In this document: in pieces, positions 41,135 through 52,719 of the stretch
Numbering within the stretch: the stretch's first letter is position 1
How the letters are laid out: each line of letters opens with the position of its first letter
NCBI GenBank assembly: GCA_963932145.1
Contig: OZ010573.1
Location: forward strand, 23,794,765 to 23,858,764
Source of the DNA: Acanthosepion lycidas
Lineage: Eukaryota; Mollusca; Cephalopoda; Sepiida; Sepiidae
Length of the DNA: 64,000 nt
Reading direction: 5' to 3'
Notes under the pieces: generated by a model
What the model was told of the DNA's origin: nothing
Database searches by the model: none
The model's input: the letters and a program-made list of their open reading frames with translations, nothing else
Position numbers and translations under genes: made by a program

Positions 41135-43005
41135 AATAAAACATTGCAGATACTCAGTTCTAATCGGTATGGCTAGCTCATGAACAACAACGGGAAACAT
41201 GTCATTGATTTGGTGACCTGTTTGCTCCAGAAAGCATAATAGAGATAGCTAGCTGTACGGTGAGCTACAAGTGAATGCATATGTCAGTATTTGTATCTGT
41301 TTACAGAACAGTATCCTTTGTACAGATTTGTGCAAGAATGAACTGTTCCAGTTGCGAACATTACATAACAGATGAAGGAGAAGATGAATGGTTTGGAATC
41401 TGATGTCGAAGAGGACTGAAAATAGATCTCCAATTCAGGAGCCATTCTAGTTTGATATATTTTTTAATTTATTATTGTTGTTGTTGATGACAACAATGAC
41501 AACAATTCAAGGCTTAAGTGCTAATCAAGGTAGAGGGTTACTAAGGAGGAGTAAGTGTTGAATATATAGGATAGGTAATGGTTTATACTAAAACTTGAAG
41601 AGGTTAAGATTGTACTGATCAAGTAGGCATCCCTTCTGGAGTTTGTTCCATATTGCAACAGTTCTGGGGAAGCTGAGCAGATTTTACTCCTTACCAATGA
41701 AATATAAAGGATTGAGGATGAGTTGGATGGCATATCCTAGTTATAAAGATCTGGATTGGTGGAACCATGATAGTTTTGGTGAGGGCCCTAGGTACGAAAA
41801 CAGCAACATATCTTGTGATACTTTTAAAAAACTATAGCAGAACTGAAATGTAAAATGAGCTGCCTAGTACCATTGATAAGAGTGCCTGCCTCCATTGGTC
41901 AAAGAGACATTTAATGTGCTCTCTGTAAAACAAAGAAAATGGCTGCCTACCCAGAACAGAGCTGGTGCAAACCATGAGACAACTTGGTATGAAGAAATAT
42001 GATGTGCACCAGCTCTCTCAAAAAATAATCAGAATGGTGAGCTGAGTGGTGTTAGTTATACAAATTATTTGTTTTGCTAACTAACCACTAATGTTTTGGG
42101 CTCAATAAAAGCAGATACATCTTTTGAGAAAGAGCAGTGGGCAATGAACCATCCTGAGCATATGATGTTATTACTGTGAGATACTGAAGATTTCTGTCCA
42201 AGTTGTAAGACTGTTTTTCTGATATATTGCAGATACCCAACCAATAAGAAGAAAAAAATACCTAGATTAAATGCCAGAAAGCAAAGTGGTAATTAGGTAC
42301 TTCATCATGGCATCAAGAAACCCCACCAAATACTACTGTATGGTCCAGATCCCATTCACCAAATAGCAATATGGTGGCCCCGATATATACTTGCTGATAG
42401 GATAGTGTCCTTAGGAATTATTCTACGGTTTAGATCCCTGATTATCAGGTGGATAATAGCTTCACAGCCATTAAAACACATACATTGTGCTGAAAGAGCA
42501 CAATTTTCCGTACAATTCTGTTAATTTTGCTCACATCAACAAATTTTATTTAACAGGAATTTTGAAAGAAAAATAGCCATCAAAATCTTTAAATTGGCAA
42601 CACATTAAAGAATTCCAAATTGTTGCACTGCATATAAATTAGCATTTTGTTTTTTGGTATGTTTTTTCATTTTATTTCCCTACCTGTCCATGCATTTTAC
42701 ATTTCTTTTAAATAGCATTTCTGGCTGAAACATTTGTTAAGCAGAAAGAAAAAGTAATCTGTTTTTCATTTTGAAGAAGAAAAATTTATTCAAATAGCTT
42801 AAAAACAGGAAAATGTTATGTGGGGAACCAAAACACCTTAATTTGATAACTGGTTGTCTTGAAATGTACTTGAGTAGAACGGTATACACGTCTTTTTACA
42901 TAAAAATGTCTGACAATGAATTTCACAATCTAGTATAGCCTCAATTTAAGCAGATGATTTAGGCAAGTGAATTTTGTGTATGAAGTTTAATGTTTATTTT
43001 CAGAT
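41135..43005. other. Mixed sequence, unassigned
   Basis: More balanced composition than its neighbours, with scattered 60-70 codon frames (41521-41733 minus, 41643-41837 plus) but no recognisable family. 41480-41830 has the look of a decayed LINE C-terminus ('ILYISLVRSKICSASPELLQ' on the minus strand), which I cannot place with confidence. Confidence 0.25.
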
Positions 43006-43008
43006 TTG

Positions 43009-43011
<3 letters not shown>

Positions 43012-43064
<53 letters not shown>
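43012..43064. repeat. (TA)n microsatellite
   Basis: About 26 TA units directly before a tRNA-like SINE head. Confidence 0.95.
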
Positions 43065-43065
<1 letters not shown>

Positions 43066-43066
<1 letters not shown>

Positions 43067-43450
43067 GCACATGGCCAAGTGGTTAAAAACTTCACTTTCC
43101 AACCAGGAGACATGAGTTCAAATCTCACCATGCTTGATTTGTTAGTAAAGTGACTTTTTGATTTGGAGGTGATTCCAAGATGTTGCACCTTTGCAAAGTA
43201 CCTGAAAACCATAACACTGGTAGACCCAAGCCTTATGAGTAAAACTGGGTAGATGGAATTGTTCAGAAGATGTTGATGGTTGTGTTAATATAAAGTGACA
43301 AGTCACTGTGACCAAACATTTGAATGTATTCGCATTGTTCAAACTGCTGATCATGCCAGATTATATGCTCTTTTCCAGAAACTGTAAATAAGATCCATTC
43401 AATATAGATAAAAAATAAAGCAGATGAGCTCTGTGGGTGTTGAACAAAAC
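43066..43450 (+). mobile_element. tRNA-derived SINE
   Basis: The head GGCACATGGCCAAGTGGTTA begins at 43066; A box TGGCCAAGTGG is at 43072-43082 and B box GAGTTCAAATCTC at 43114-43126, ideal spacing for a Pol III promoter. The rest ('ggaggtgattccaagatgtt', 'tgaaaaccataacactggta') is SINE body of a tRNA-related family. The 3' limit is uncertain. Confidence 0.75.
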
Positions 43451-43554
43451 ACAAATGTTCCTAAGCAGGCATCTACAACAGGGATTGGCTAGCTGCCCTA
43501 GCAGACAGATGTGCTTGGGTAATAAGAGTCACCATCCATTACACACACACACAT

Positions 43555-43589
<35 letters not shown>

Positions 43590-44395
43590 TTAGTATATTA
43601 AAACAAAAACATTAAAAATCACTACACAATTATAATCATATTTCAACAACACAAACATGTTTCCTTGGGCATGTCAAACTACTGGCGAGCAAAAGTTTAC
43701 TTTAATTTCAAAATCAGAATACTTTAAAAAAAATAGGCTTGTTGCCTTTGCCATGATTAATCAATCGAATGTGACCTATGCTAAATTCAAACCCACCAGA
43801 AAAGAATTTTTACTATCGGTCATGACATGAATTTGTCTGCATATAAATCCTAAACAATTTCTTTATGGACAGATAAAAGTTGTTACATTATTTAATAAGA
43901 CGTATTGAATTCTTATGTTCAACTTTCCAATTAAGTAAAAGCTAAAAAGGGTAATGCGGTAATTTAACACAATACCAACCAGTTATATGTTCGTTCAGCT
44001 TCTTACATAAAATTTTATAGTTGATAAATAAAAGACCCCTTTAAAAAACTGGTAAATAACTTAACCATTTAAAAAAAAAAATCAGATAAAAAATACAGAA
44101 CTACTTTGGCAAATTAATATGCAACCAATAAATAAAGAGCATCCATATAAAATTCCAACTAATCAATGTAAGATATTAATAATAATAGCTAAACACCTGC
44201 AGATCCATATAAGATATTAATAATACTAACAAAGCATCAATGCAAAGCAATATTAAATCCAAATGATTTTGTAAAATCTATTACAAATAGAATGGTAAGC
44301 CATATAAAGTGTATTACAGTTCATCCACTGATTATTACTATGAGAAAAAGTATTATCAAATTCAAATTTTAAACATATTGTAAGGTAAAAGACTA
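43451..44395. other. AT-rich sequence with a short TA tract
   Basis: A (CA)n(TA)n tract lies at 43540-43581. 'taagatattaataataatag' phrases recur at 44170-44225. Nothing else recognised. Confidence 0.4.
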
Positions 44396-44399
44396 TGCC

Positions 44400-45180
44400 T
44401 ACAATTTACAGTCAATTCACTTCTTTCATTTAATGAAATTTTTATCAAAAAATCTGATAATTCTTAATTTTTCATGTAAGCATAAAAAACATGGTTCATT
44501 TAAAAGATACACATGTTCTAGCTTTATTTTTAATTTTCCATTTTACCTTAGGAGTTTTATTAGCTTCTTTTAATTTCAGAAAATATTTAGAAAGAGATGT
44601 ACTATTTTTATAAGTACTATTGGTAAAGGATGTGTTGATACCACCTTGTCTTAAAAGAATTCTTAGTACTATCAATATAAAATTTTTCAACATTTAATTC
44701 TTGCAATTACATTGGTTAATATTATCAACAGTAGTTATCTTTGAATGTGCATTATTATCCAAATTTTTAATATTATCCTATTTTCTATACTTGATTTCAG
44801 CATACTTGTAACCATTATTTTTTAAAGCAGTATTATAAACACCACTGTATTTATCAAACACATTTTTATCAGATGAGTTCTTGCTAATCCTACATGTTAT
44901 AGATAAGGGTATATGTTTGATTACAGATGGAGGGTGATTAGAATTGGGGTGAATATATATTAGGTTAGCATTATTTTTCATATAAAGTTGGAATACATCA
45001 TTAACAACATCTAACGTAACATCAAGAAAATCAACTCATTTAACATTAGCAGCTACCTTAACTTTAAGATTTAAGCTTTTTAATTCCCTATGAATCATTT
45101 TCCTTAATTTGTCAACCCTAATTTTAGTAGAATTTGTTACTACCACAAGACCATCATCTCTGTATAACCCTATATTATCA
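44400..45180 (-). pseudogene. RT/GIY-YIG retroelement remnant (YRDDG, NHPP family)
   Basis: Reading on the minus strand from 45180: NIGLYRDDGLVVVTNSTKIR (catalytic Y.DD), 'LRKMIHRELKSLNLKVKV', 'VDFLDVTLDVVND', then a 67-codon open stretch (44981-44778) with YIHPNSNHPPSVIKHIPLSI and 'FDKYSGVYNTALKNNGYKY'. Further on (44640-44500) comes 'TSLSKYFLKLKEANKTPKVK', which matches the C-terminal part of a GIY-YIG domain. The central conserved blocks between these are deleted. Same family as 2385-2943. I place it near Penelope-like elements because of the GIY-YIG end, but the exact clade is not certain. Confidence 0.75.
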
Positions 45181-45264
45181 ATATGAGCTATACTCTGTAT
45201 TGAGCCCTCTTAAATTAAATGTTATGTACAGTGGAATTATACCCTGTTTGTTCTCATTTTACCT

Positions 45265-45271
45265 ATATATG

Positions 45272-45308
<37 letters not shown>

Positions 45309-45310
45309 CT
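45265..45310. repeat. (TA)n microsatellite
   Basis: About 14 TA units with flanking GTA interruptions. Confidence 0.85.
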
Positions 45311-45549
45311 ATAAAATAATTCAGATATAAATAAAAATATATCTGTAAAAAGACAAAACTTTTCTTTACTGATGTGTTTTGTCCTCTGGTGGACTTATTG
45401 AGGCACATGTAAGGACTAAGTGTTCTTTTAAAATTCTGAAAAGCGAACATTTTTATTTCTGTTTATAAATACTTATTGGAAAATAAAATCTTTACAGTTG
45501 CCTAAATAAAGTCCATCAGAGGACAAAACACATGAGTAAAAAGTTTTAC

Positions 45550-45960
45550 TTTTGTCTTTATTCACATATATACAAGTTTCATTAAAGATGACTGACAAGG
45601 TACTTCGATTAAGCTTTTTCTTTTTCTTTTGGTCATATAAGTGGTTTCTTTTCTGGACACAAAATATGTAAAAACTGTCCAAATGTTCTGCATATCCGAG
45701 AGCTTTCAGCTATTCTTTTAGTGATTATCAAGTGTGATTTTATTTTTAATTGAATGTACGGGTTTTATGTATGTGTCTAGAGTTATAGGAATGTACTGTG
45801 TTACAAACACAGTACATTGCAGACATGTTCATAGTTGATGTTATTGAGTGTTGGCTTTTTCTTTTTAGATATTAGTGCTTCCATCATTTTCAGTCTTTTT
45901 TACATGCGGATGAGGCTATTATACTTGTATTTTCTACATATATGTTACGGAAAGGGGACT
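45550..45960 (-). mobile_element. Penelope-like element 3' fragment
   Basis: 'caagtttcattaaagatgac', 'aactgtccaaatgttctgca' and 'gaggctattatacttgtatt' match the copy at 12850-13250 in the same orientation, including the codons for the end of its GIY-YIG domain. Confidence 0.7.
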
Positions 45961-45973
45961 GCTGCCCTAATAC

Positions 45974-45975
<2 letters not shown>

Positions 45976-46022
<47 letters not shown>
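45976..46022. repeat. (TA)n microsatellite
   Basis: About 22 TA units following the Penelope-like fragment. Confidence 0.95.
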
Positions 46023-46025
<3 letters not shown>

Positions 46026-46206
46026 CCATTGTTCCTTACAATTTTAGATACAGTTTTTTCTCTCATAACTTCTTTAAAAATCCCTGTGACTTATGTCTCA
46101 ATTGCTGAATTACCAGTATGAAACTAATAGCTACTCTCTGGCATATTTCAACCTCAGGTTATTCTTATTCCCCTCACCCCCACCAACTAACTAATATTCC
46201 CAAATA

Positions 46207-46285
46207 TTAGGTTGGTGCAAAAATAATGTCGGTTTTTGACGTTAAACAATACGTCAAAACCGACATTATTTTTGCACCAACCTAA
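46207..46285. mobile_element. Mariner-type MITE, 79 bp palindrome
   Basis: Starts TTAGGTTGGTGCAAAAATAA and ends with its complement; TA duplications at 46205-46206 and 46286-46287. The arms extend 37 bp (through CGGTTTTGACGT-like sequence) around a short unpaired centre. Size, ends and layout closely resemble the human MADE1 MITE of the mariner Hsmar1, which also begins TTAGGTTGGTGCAAAA. Confidence 0.9.
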
Positions 46286-46639
46286 TAGTTCCTATCTGGA
46301 CAATGCCAAAAAGTGTCTTCTGAAATATTCTCTCAGTCTTTACATGTCTGTCGATTAAAATCTAAATGACTTTGTATTGCAATTGGAATCTTAATGTTTA
46401 TACAGCTTTCTTATTCTCAATGAGATGACTCTGGACTACAATTGAATATTGATCACAACGTAAACCCTTTTGATTTTTTCATGTGTGAATAACAATAGCT
46501 ATTCAAAATAGAGATGAGAGTCACCCAGCCTCTACTTATTATATTTTAGCATTTCTTCCAGCCTCCCCTTCTATTCATCTCCATAACACAGGCATATAGA
46601 CATGAGAATCATTGTCATTGGTGGAACTTGTTACCAAGT

Positions 46640-47060
46640 ATTGGAGTGCTCATCGACATTTCCTTCCGTGTGAAATGAGTCCTATATTGGATTTGAAGAG
46701 GTGTCCACAGTCACCACATGGTAGGCTAGGAGGGTTTTGTATGCTGTATGGGTAGTCTTGATTCGATTATTGACATCTTTTTTTTAGCATATGCATCTAA
46801 TATTAGTACACTACCAAGATGTGGAAATTGTTCAACATTCTCCAGGTCCAGTACGTTGATGGTGATTTTAACTCTAGGTGGGTGTTGATGTCCCTGTCAT
46901 GGTTCAAGCAGGACCTAGGTCTTTGCCACATTGATGGTTAAGTCCATAGCACATGTATGCTCTGGAGAAGATGTCTATTGAGTTCTGGATACCTTTGAGC
47001 TCATGGGCCATGGTACATTTGTCATCAGTGTATGGGAGAATAAATATTTCTCAGAATACA
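46640..47060 (-). pseudogene. LINE reverse transcriptase fragment, third family
   Basis: On the minus strand: 'YTDDKCTMAHELKGIQNSID' (decayed Y.DD palm), 'LNHQCGKD' (family G..iN..KT), 'PPRVKITINVLDLENVEQFP', 'HLGSVLILDAYAKKDVNNRI' and 'KTTHTAYKTL'. The 'v..F.yLGs.l......d.ei..RI..a' pattern is typical of the RT/thumb border in non-LTR elements. Frames shift several times. Confidence 0.7.
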
Positions 47061-47529
47061 GCCAATTAAAAACATGGGTGGTGTTTCACCCCAAATATTT
47101 TAGTATGAGTGTACGAAAATGCCAAATTTGTGTGGTGATACTATGAAACTTCTTTCAAAGTATTACAGTATTCATGATGTCTTGGCTTTTGGTACTGACC
47201 CCTGACCTTTGCCAGATGCAGTATTCATATATGCATGATACTAAGCATTCACCAAATCCCTCTGTATATTAACCGATGCAAAAAGAAGTATTTAGGAAGA
47301 TTAGATAAGTCTGACTAGTCAAGGGTACCTAATGAGGATTAAACTCACAACATAGTTATAATCTGTCAGACAAAATCACAAACTATTACTCTGTTGCAAG
47401 ATTCCCTTGTTAGTATTTACTAAGTTCATCTTAGTCTGACACAAGGCCACAATAGAGGCATCTACTAAGGATTAAACTATTATTTACAAGCCTAGAGGAC
47501 ACTTGTACTTAACACCAGAAAGAGAGTTG

Positions 47530-47770
47530 AAATTTCTCAAGCACTTAATGACGAAAGAGGACTTGGAAAATTTGACACGCACAGGACATATTGAAGGCAA
47601 GAGAAAAAATATTGTATATCTTACCTAGAAAGCTTGAGTAAATGGATGGCAGAACAGGGTTTAGGAGAGATAGCAAAAAGACAAAATTTACTAAGAGTTA
47701 CAAAGGACAGGAAATTGTGGAGAGCCATGCTCGCCAGCATCCTGAAGGGGCATGGCAAATAGAAGAAGAA
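47530..47770 (+). mobile_element. RTE-like LINE 3' end
   Basis: 'ttgacacgcacaggacatat', 'taaatggatggcagaacagg' and 'ggaaattgtggagagccatg' give the family's EGLENL..TGHIEGK and KWMAEQG blocks. The 3' end is 'ggggcatggcaaatagaaga' followed by AGAAGGAGG. Confidence 0.75.
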
Positions 47771-47779
47771 GGAGGAGGA

Positions 47780-49007
47780 CAATCTTGCTTATCATGATGC
47801 TATAATAGGTGCCCTCATACTTGATATATGCAAGATATCAAACATCTGTTGCCTCTTTTGTACATATTTTTTGAGAAACTACAAAGAAAAAGATATAAGA
47901 AAATAATTCTTCCAACACTTTCATTACAACAAAGGTCTCTCATAAATAAAACTTCTGGTGAGATGTTTTAAGACCACTCCTTTTGCAAGCAAAGTTACTG
48001 AGTCACTCCTGATGAAGGCCATAAGAAAAACTAATATATGCAGAAAAACAAGTGAATAGCACACAACTAAAACAGAGAAAGGAAAAAGGAAATTGCAAAA
48101 TGATAAGTCTATCTCTTTAAATGCCATCACCCTTAAAGATGTAGGGTGATTATGATTCTTCACAGCTTCCTTCCAACAGCTGTAAAGAAAAGAAAGAATA
48201 AGAGAGAGGAAAATAGAAGACATCAATGGAAAGAGAGCAGAAAGGAGAGAGAAAAGTAGAAGTAGGCAATGGGAAAAAAAGAAAGAATAGGAGAAAGGAA
48301 AGTAGAAGAGAACAATGGAAAGAGGAAAGAAAGAATAACAGAGAGAATGGGAAAGACAAGCAAGAGTATGTTAAAATGCGTGATGAGGGAATAGAAAGAG
48401 AAGAAATATAAGAAAGAAAAGGAAAATGTGAGGATAGAATGAGAGAAGCAAGAATAAAGCTGAATTGGAAATTAGAGAAAAGAGAGTAAGGGAGTAAATA
48501 GTGAGATTGATAATACGAGGTAAGTTTAGTAAACCATGTTTGTAGCCCAACATTCTTTACTGGATGATCCTGAAACCTTAAAAAAAAGTAATTTTTCCTT
48601 TTTATAGAAAATGGCAGAAAACCTTTAGATCCTCTAATGTCCATAAGTTGTTCTAGTTTCTGTCAGAGTTACCTCCTTCTAAATTTTGAAACCGCCACTT
48701 AGTGGGGCTATCAAATTACAATATATACTTGGTGAGATCTTCGTCTCATTCTCTTTCTTCTCACTTTTCAGCTGATACAACAAGAGGTAAATCTCTCGTG
48801 AAGATTTGAATTTTCCCCTTTGTGGTGGTGGTGGGGGGCACTATGTGTTTCCTTCAGGAAACACGCATGAACATTACACACACATGTATATACGAACATT
48901 CACTACACATACTTTGACCATAAACTTTCTATGTTCATTCATACACACTCATTATCGTCTTTGTCAATTGTAACTCTTATTGTATGTTAATACACATATA
49001 CCTGTTC

Positions 49008-49010
<3 letters not shown>
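47780..49010. other. Mostly unassigned, with purine-rich part 48180-48530
   Basis: Purine-biased on the plus strand between 48180 and 48530. A minus-strand segment starting at 48184 after a good acceptor (tcttttctttacag) reads WKEAVKNHNHPTSLR but has only a weak donor. Confidence 0.3.

Positions 49011-49013
<3 letters not shown>

Positions 49014-49058
<45 letters not shown>
49014..49058. repeat. (TA)n microsatellite
   Basis: About 22 TA units just before an ACTAGCAG element start. Confidence 0.95.
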
Positions 49059-49059
<1 letters not shown>

Positions 49060-49728
49060 TAGCAGTAGAGCCTGGGGATGTAACAGTAAGAGATAGATCA
49101 AGTATCGACCATCATAAAGACTGAAAAATAAAATTGACAAAGATTATTGCTTAAGGTTGACGGACACACATGTTTTGTTTTGTTTTCGTTTTTTTTACGA
49201 ATTGGTCAAACCCAAACTCAAACAAAAACATTGTTTTCAATCGTTATGAGTCTACCAATTGAATAGAATTTTATTATAAACAATTGTCTTGTAAATGGAA
49301 TTTTGAAGCATTCTGAATGTAAAAATAAAGAAAAAAGTATGCAAGGCAATAAGAAACACTACCTGCCAAAAAAAAGTGAAGTTTTGTTGAAATCGGTTGA
49401 AAAATGTAGGAAATTCGATCCCATATATAAACAAACACACACAGACACACAAACACAAACAACCTGGATTTTATTATAATAAGTATAACTCAATATGAGT
49501 TGTCCCCCTTTCATTCTTGCAATGCCTCTTAATCGTGTTTTCAAATTGATTTTGTGCAAAAACAATTGTGTTTTTCCAATTTTTGGAGCTGTCAGAACCA
49601 CCGCAAGGTAATTTTATGTAGTCCTGTGAAGTTTTGTTGAAATCGGTTGAAAAATGTAGGAAATCCAATCCAATATATAAATGTACAGACACACACACAC
49701 ACAACCTGGGTTTTATAATAAGTATGAG

Positions 49729-49735
<7 letters not shown>
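49057..49735 (+). mobile_element. RTE-tailed short element(s), tandem 3' ends
   Basis: Starts ACTAGCAGTAGAGCCTGGGG. The phrase GAAGTTTTGTTGAAATCGGT followed by 'tgaaaaatgtaggaaat' occurs at 49379 and again at 49628, each followed by a CA-rich run, 'acaacctgg.ttttat' and AATAAGTAT. This suggests a second 3' end added to the first, either by insertion or by duplication. A complementary start (GGGTACTTTGGCTAGTA) lies at 50125-50146. Confidence 0.65.
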
Positions 49736-49759
<24 letters not shown>

Positions 49760-50269
49760 AGTCTTTGTTGTTTTCTTCACATTTCCTCTTACATTTCTCT
49801 TGGTGGACTCCTCATGAGCCCCCCCCCCCCCATATTTGTAGTGGACCCCATTTAAGGAAACCACACAGATTCATCTCACAATGCTCAAACACTACCAGCT
49901 CGCTACATGTCTTTTTAGAATTTAAAAAAAAAATATTTATTAACAATGCTCTTTTAACTTTCAGATGACTATTATGGAAATTACTAATGCTAAAGAACAT
50001 ACTGTAAAAAAATAAGGGTGGGGAGTAGCTTAGTATACCAACAGATGATGCATGCAAGTGGGGACACAGCCAGACATTTCTAGACAGGGGGCTGCAGTTA
50101 TACAATTGTAGCCATGTACACCTTGTCAATGCCGGGTACTTTGGCTAGTAAAAAAAAAAATTCCCAGCACCCCTCATTTGTATGCATGAGCAAATTTAGT
50201 CCGATGAAATCCTAAAGGATGAAATGCATAACGGGAATAATTTTTTCACTTTGTCATACACTTTTTTCC

Positions 50270-50365
50270 CTGCTAATAAGGGAATGTATAAAACCTGAAT
50301 GAAATTTGAACTTATCCTTCTGATTTCTCATTCCAAGCCACTATTACACCACCTGCACACCCTTT
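50270..50365 (-). mobile_element. tRNA-like unit of the 5S/tRNA SINE family, without 5S
   Basis: On the minus strand 'gcaggtggtgtaatagtgg' (A box) and 'gataagttcaaatttc' (B box) and the tail 'ggttttatacattcccttat' match the tRNA-like part of 17700-17812. No 5S-like sequence is found beside it, so the tRNA-like unit may also move alone, or the copy is truncated. Confidence 0.6.
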
Positions 50366-50714
50366 TTAAAGAGTAGATTTTCAATACACAAGTAATGATT
50401 TTTTTTTTTCAATTTTTGTTGATTACTTTATTTAAAAAATATGTTATCTTTTGTGGGTTAATTTGTATCAGAAAAATATATTAAAGTTAAAAAAATTGCA
50501 GTTACAAATGATGCAAGACTCAGAAGAATCAACCATCATGTCACACACAGAAAAAATCCTCAACCCTTTCTTCAAAAAGCAAGAGTTTGTATACATTCAA
50601 GATACCTATGATTGGTGAAAATAAAAATTTGTTTTAAGCTAGCAAACGTTATATGAAGGAAAGCTAGAACCAATGTTCAGTGTTTTTTTTTTTACCTAAG
50701 CAACACTACTTTTT

Positions 50715-51015
50715 TTTTTAATTATTTCACCCCAAGCAATGCTACTAGAATACAGGGGTTAACAGGGAGTGAAAGCGAATGAGAAGACTTTAGTGATTGA
50801 TGTTGCATTTAAATTTTCGAAGTTATCAGGGAAGCAAGAAATCAGAAGGGATTTCCACTAGCAAGAAGAGAAACTGTTAGAGTAGAAGTGGTGGTTGTAT
50901 CTAGCTAGTTCAACAGTAAAATGGTGAGACCTAGTTGCCAATCTAGTAGCACATTTAAATTCATCAGAACAGTTGCCATGAAAATATTTGTAGAAAAGAC
51001 AGAGGGAAGCCACGT
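50715..51015 (-). mobile_element. 3' end of the YADD-type LINE
   Basis: 'aattatttcaccccaagcaa' to 'agacagagggaagccacgtc', matching 55180-55600 with several gaps. Encodes traces of the 'CLFYKYFHGNCS' and 'RSHHFAVE' blocks on the minus strand. Confidence 0.7.
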
Positions 51016-51239
51016 CACAAGCTAATATTTTTCTTCTCTAGACAATGATCTGCAATTTAATGTTACAAGCCATTGCCAATGAGATTACTATTCACTGGGA
51101 GCTGCATTATTGTAGCCTTATACCAGGATAAGCCAAATTCAATAATCAGCTATCTATATAGGGTATTGGCTATCAACTAAGGATTAACATGTTAATCTTG
51201 CAACTGAGTCTAATCCTCACTTAAACTTAATATGTATAT

Positions 51240-51620
51240 TATCTTCTTTTATGCACCATGTTCTTTCAGAATATGGGCGATCATGACTCTCCACAACTTC
51301 CTCTCTTCTGTTGCTCTAAATAACATTTGTTCCTTTACTGATCCACTTTGTCCTTGCTTTGCCATCCAACTCAACGTCATTAAGTAGGTTACATACTATT
51401 TTCTCTAGCCACTGTTGCCTTCAGCATATCCTGTGAATGTTAAATTCTCCAAGCCTTCTTTCCTTACTGTGTCCCAGAAAGCTCTCTCTCTCTCTCTGAT
51501 TGTATGTATTTTCCTTAACACTTGTTATCATACCTGCCATAAAGATATTGCAAGATATTTCAATTTTCACTGAGTACCTCATTATTAAGGCCTTGTGCCA
51601 GATTAGACTAAGTCTCATAA
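51240..51620 (-). mobile_element. RTE-like LINE 3' end
   Basis: 'tttatgcaccatgttctttc', 'tctccacaacttcctctctt' and 'ttctccaagccttctttcct' match 5840-6050 in orientation and order. The copy is strongly shuffled after 51500. Confidence 0.65.
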
Positions 51621-51624
51621 ATAT

Positions 51625-52060
51625 CTAGCTATAAAGGGTTGTTTTACAAGCCACTACTAACATGTTTAATTCTCACTTGGAGCTGCATTAGCAAGCCTTG
51701 TGCCTGACTAGGATAAGTTCAGTTAGAATCTATCCATATAGAGTGTGTACTTGAGGGTAAAATTTAATAAAATTGTTTATAAGCCATTGCAGTTGAGTTT
51801 GATCCTCACTTGGTGTCCTAGAATTGTGGCTCTGTGCAGGCTAGTCAAAATTTAGAAAACTTTAGACTCTCTCAAGTGTCAGTGATAATTAACAATCTAT
51901 TATTACAAGACATTAATATCTTCAGTTTTCACTTGGGACTTCTCTCTAGTGGCTTTGTGCCAGGCATAGCAAAGCTTAAGAAATAAACACTTTTTAATAG
52001 TACTTTTTACAAGCTACACACAAAATAATGATACATGAAATCATTCTCTTTTTTTTTTTC
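51625..52060. repeat. Imperfect tandem repeat, ~110-130 bp units
   Basis: Phrases of the type 'acaagccattgc..', 'aattctcacttgg(a/g)..' and 'agccttgtgcc..actaggataa' recur at about 51060, 51185, 51645, 51775 and 51905. The units are strongly diverged. Similar phrases at 62150-62230 and 63870-63920 suggest a widespread satellite. Confidence 0.5.
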
Positions 52061-52071
52061 AAATATCTTAC

Positions 52072-52116
52072 ACGTATCTCACTCCAGATGTCATTCATGT
52101 CTGACTTCCATAAAAT
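52072..52116 (-). CDS. Candidate internal exon, unknown host protein
   Basis: A 45-nt minus-strand segment lies between a strong acceptor (cttttattttattgcag) and the donor CGT|gtaaga. It encodes ILWKSDMNDIWSEIR with no stop, phase 0 at both ends. Position and phase allow it to follow the candidate exon at 53560-53625 and to precede that at 1724-1792, which would make the intervening intron about 50 kb; such introns are usual in repeat-rich mollusc genomes. Not recognised as a known family. Confidence 0.5.
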
Positions 52117-52299
52117 CTGCAATAAAATAAAAGTTAAAACCTATTTGTGTGTAAATAGATATTTACTGGCAGTACAGATTTTAAACATTTGAAGTTACTG
52201 ACAGGGTTAGCGCTGATTGTCCAAATAAGGACAACCTGCTAATCTGGAAAAAATGGATTTGTACATTTACTTCTTTGGCTGGACTGATTTGCTTTTTGA

Positions 52300-52489
52300 A
52301 AAGGAAAATTGGAACTCGACTCTCCAATTTTCAATTTCAAACCATCATCCTATCCATCACTTGCACATCCAAGTTTACAGCACCTGGTATTTCCAAATAG
52401 TCATCCATCTAGGTACTGACCAGGGTTGATGTTGCTTAACTATGGTGATCGTACAAGAACTGGAGTTTCAACATGATACAGCTGTAAGC
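52300..52489 (-). mobile_element. Chimeric SINE: 5S rRNA-derived head plus tRNA-like unit, copy 2
   Basis: On the minus strand the 5S-like part (52489-52375) contains 'cgatcaccatagttaagcaa' (internal promoter region), 'gtacctagatggatgac' and 'aaataccaggtgctgtaaac', the typical 5S 3' half. The tRNA-like part (52370-52300) follows with 'gagagtcgagttccaatttt' as B box. Same order as at 17700-17920 but more diverged in the tRNA part. Confidence 0.8.
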
Positions 52490-52719
52490 CTGTTGAGACT
52501 GGAAGTAAAATCACTATTTTAACCTACAGGCTTGTTCTTACATAGATCATCAGGATACATCAGTGTGAAGAGTCAGTGTTCAAGCCTTGGTAAAATCCAC
52601 AATTTAAATGCTGATCTTGTAGGTAAGCGGGCTCTTTCCATTTGGAAGATTGGTGCAAAACAATCTTCTTCCTTTCTATTTGGAATTATTCAACACTAAG
52701 TTTAGTAAATATTAACAGA

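Noticed and set aside
48137-48184. Minus-strand segment WKEAVKNHNHPTSLR after a good acceptor
   Set aside because: The donor is poor (AAG|gtgatg) and the phase does not join with the other candidate exons.
52375-52489. Possible functional 5S rRNA gene
   Set aside because: Many substitutions in the internal promoter and stems, no T-run terminator after the 5S part, and direct fusion to a tRNA-like unit.
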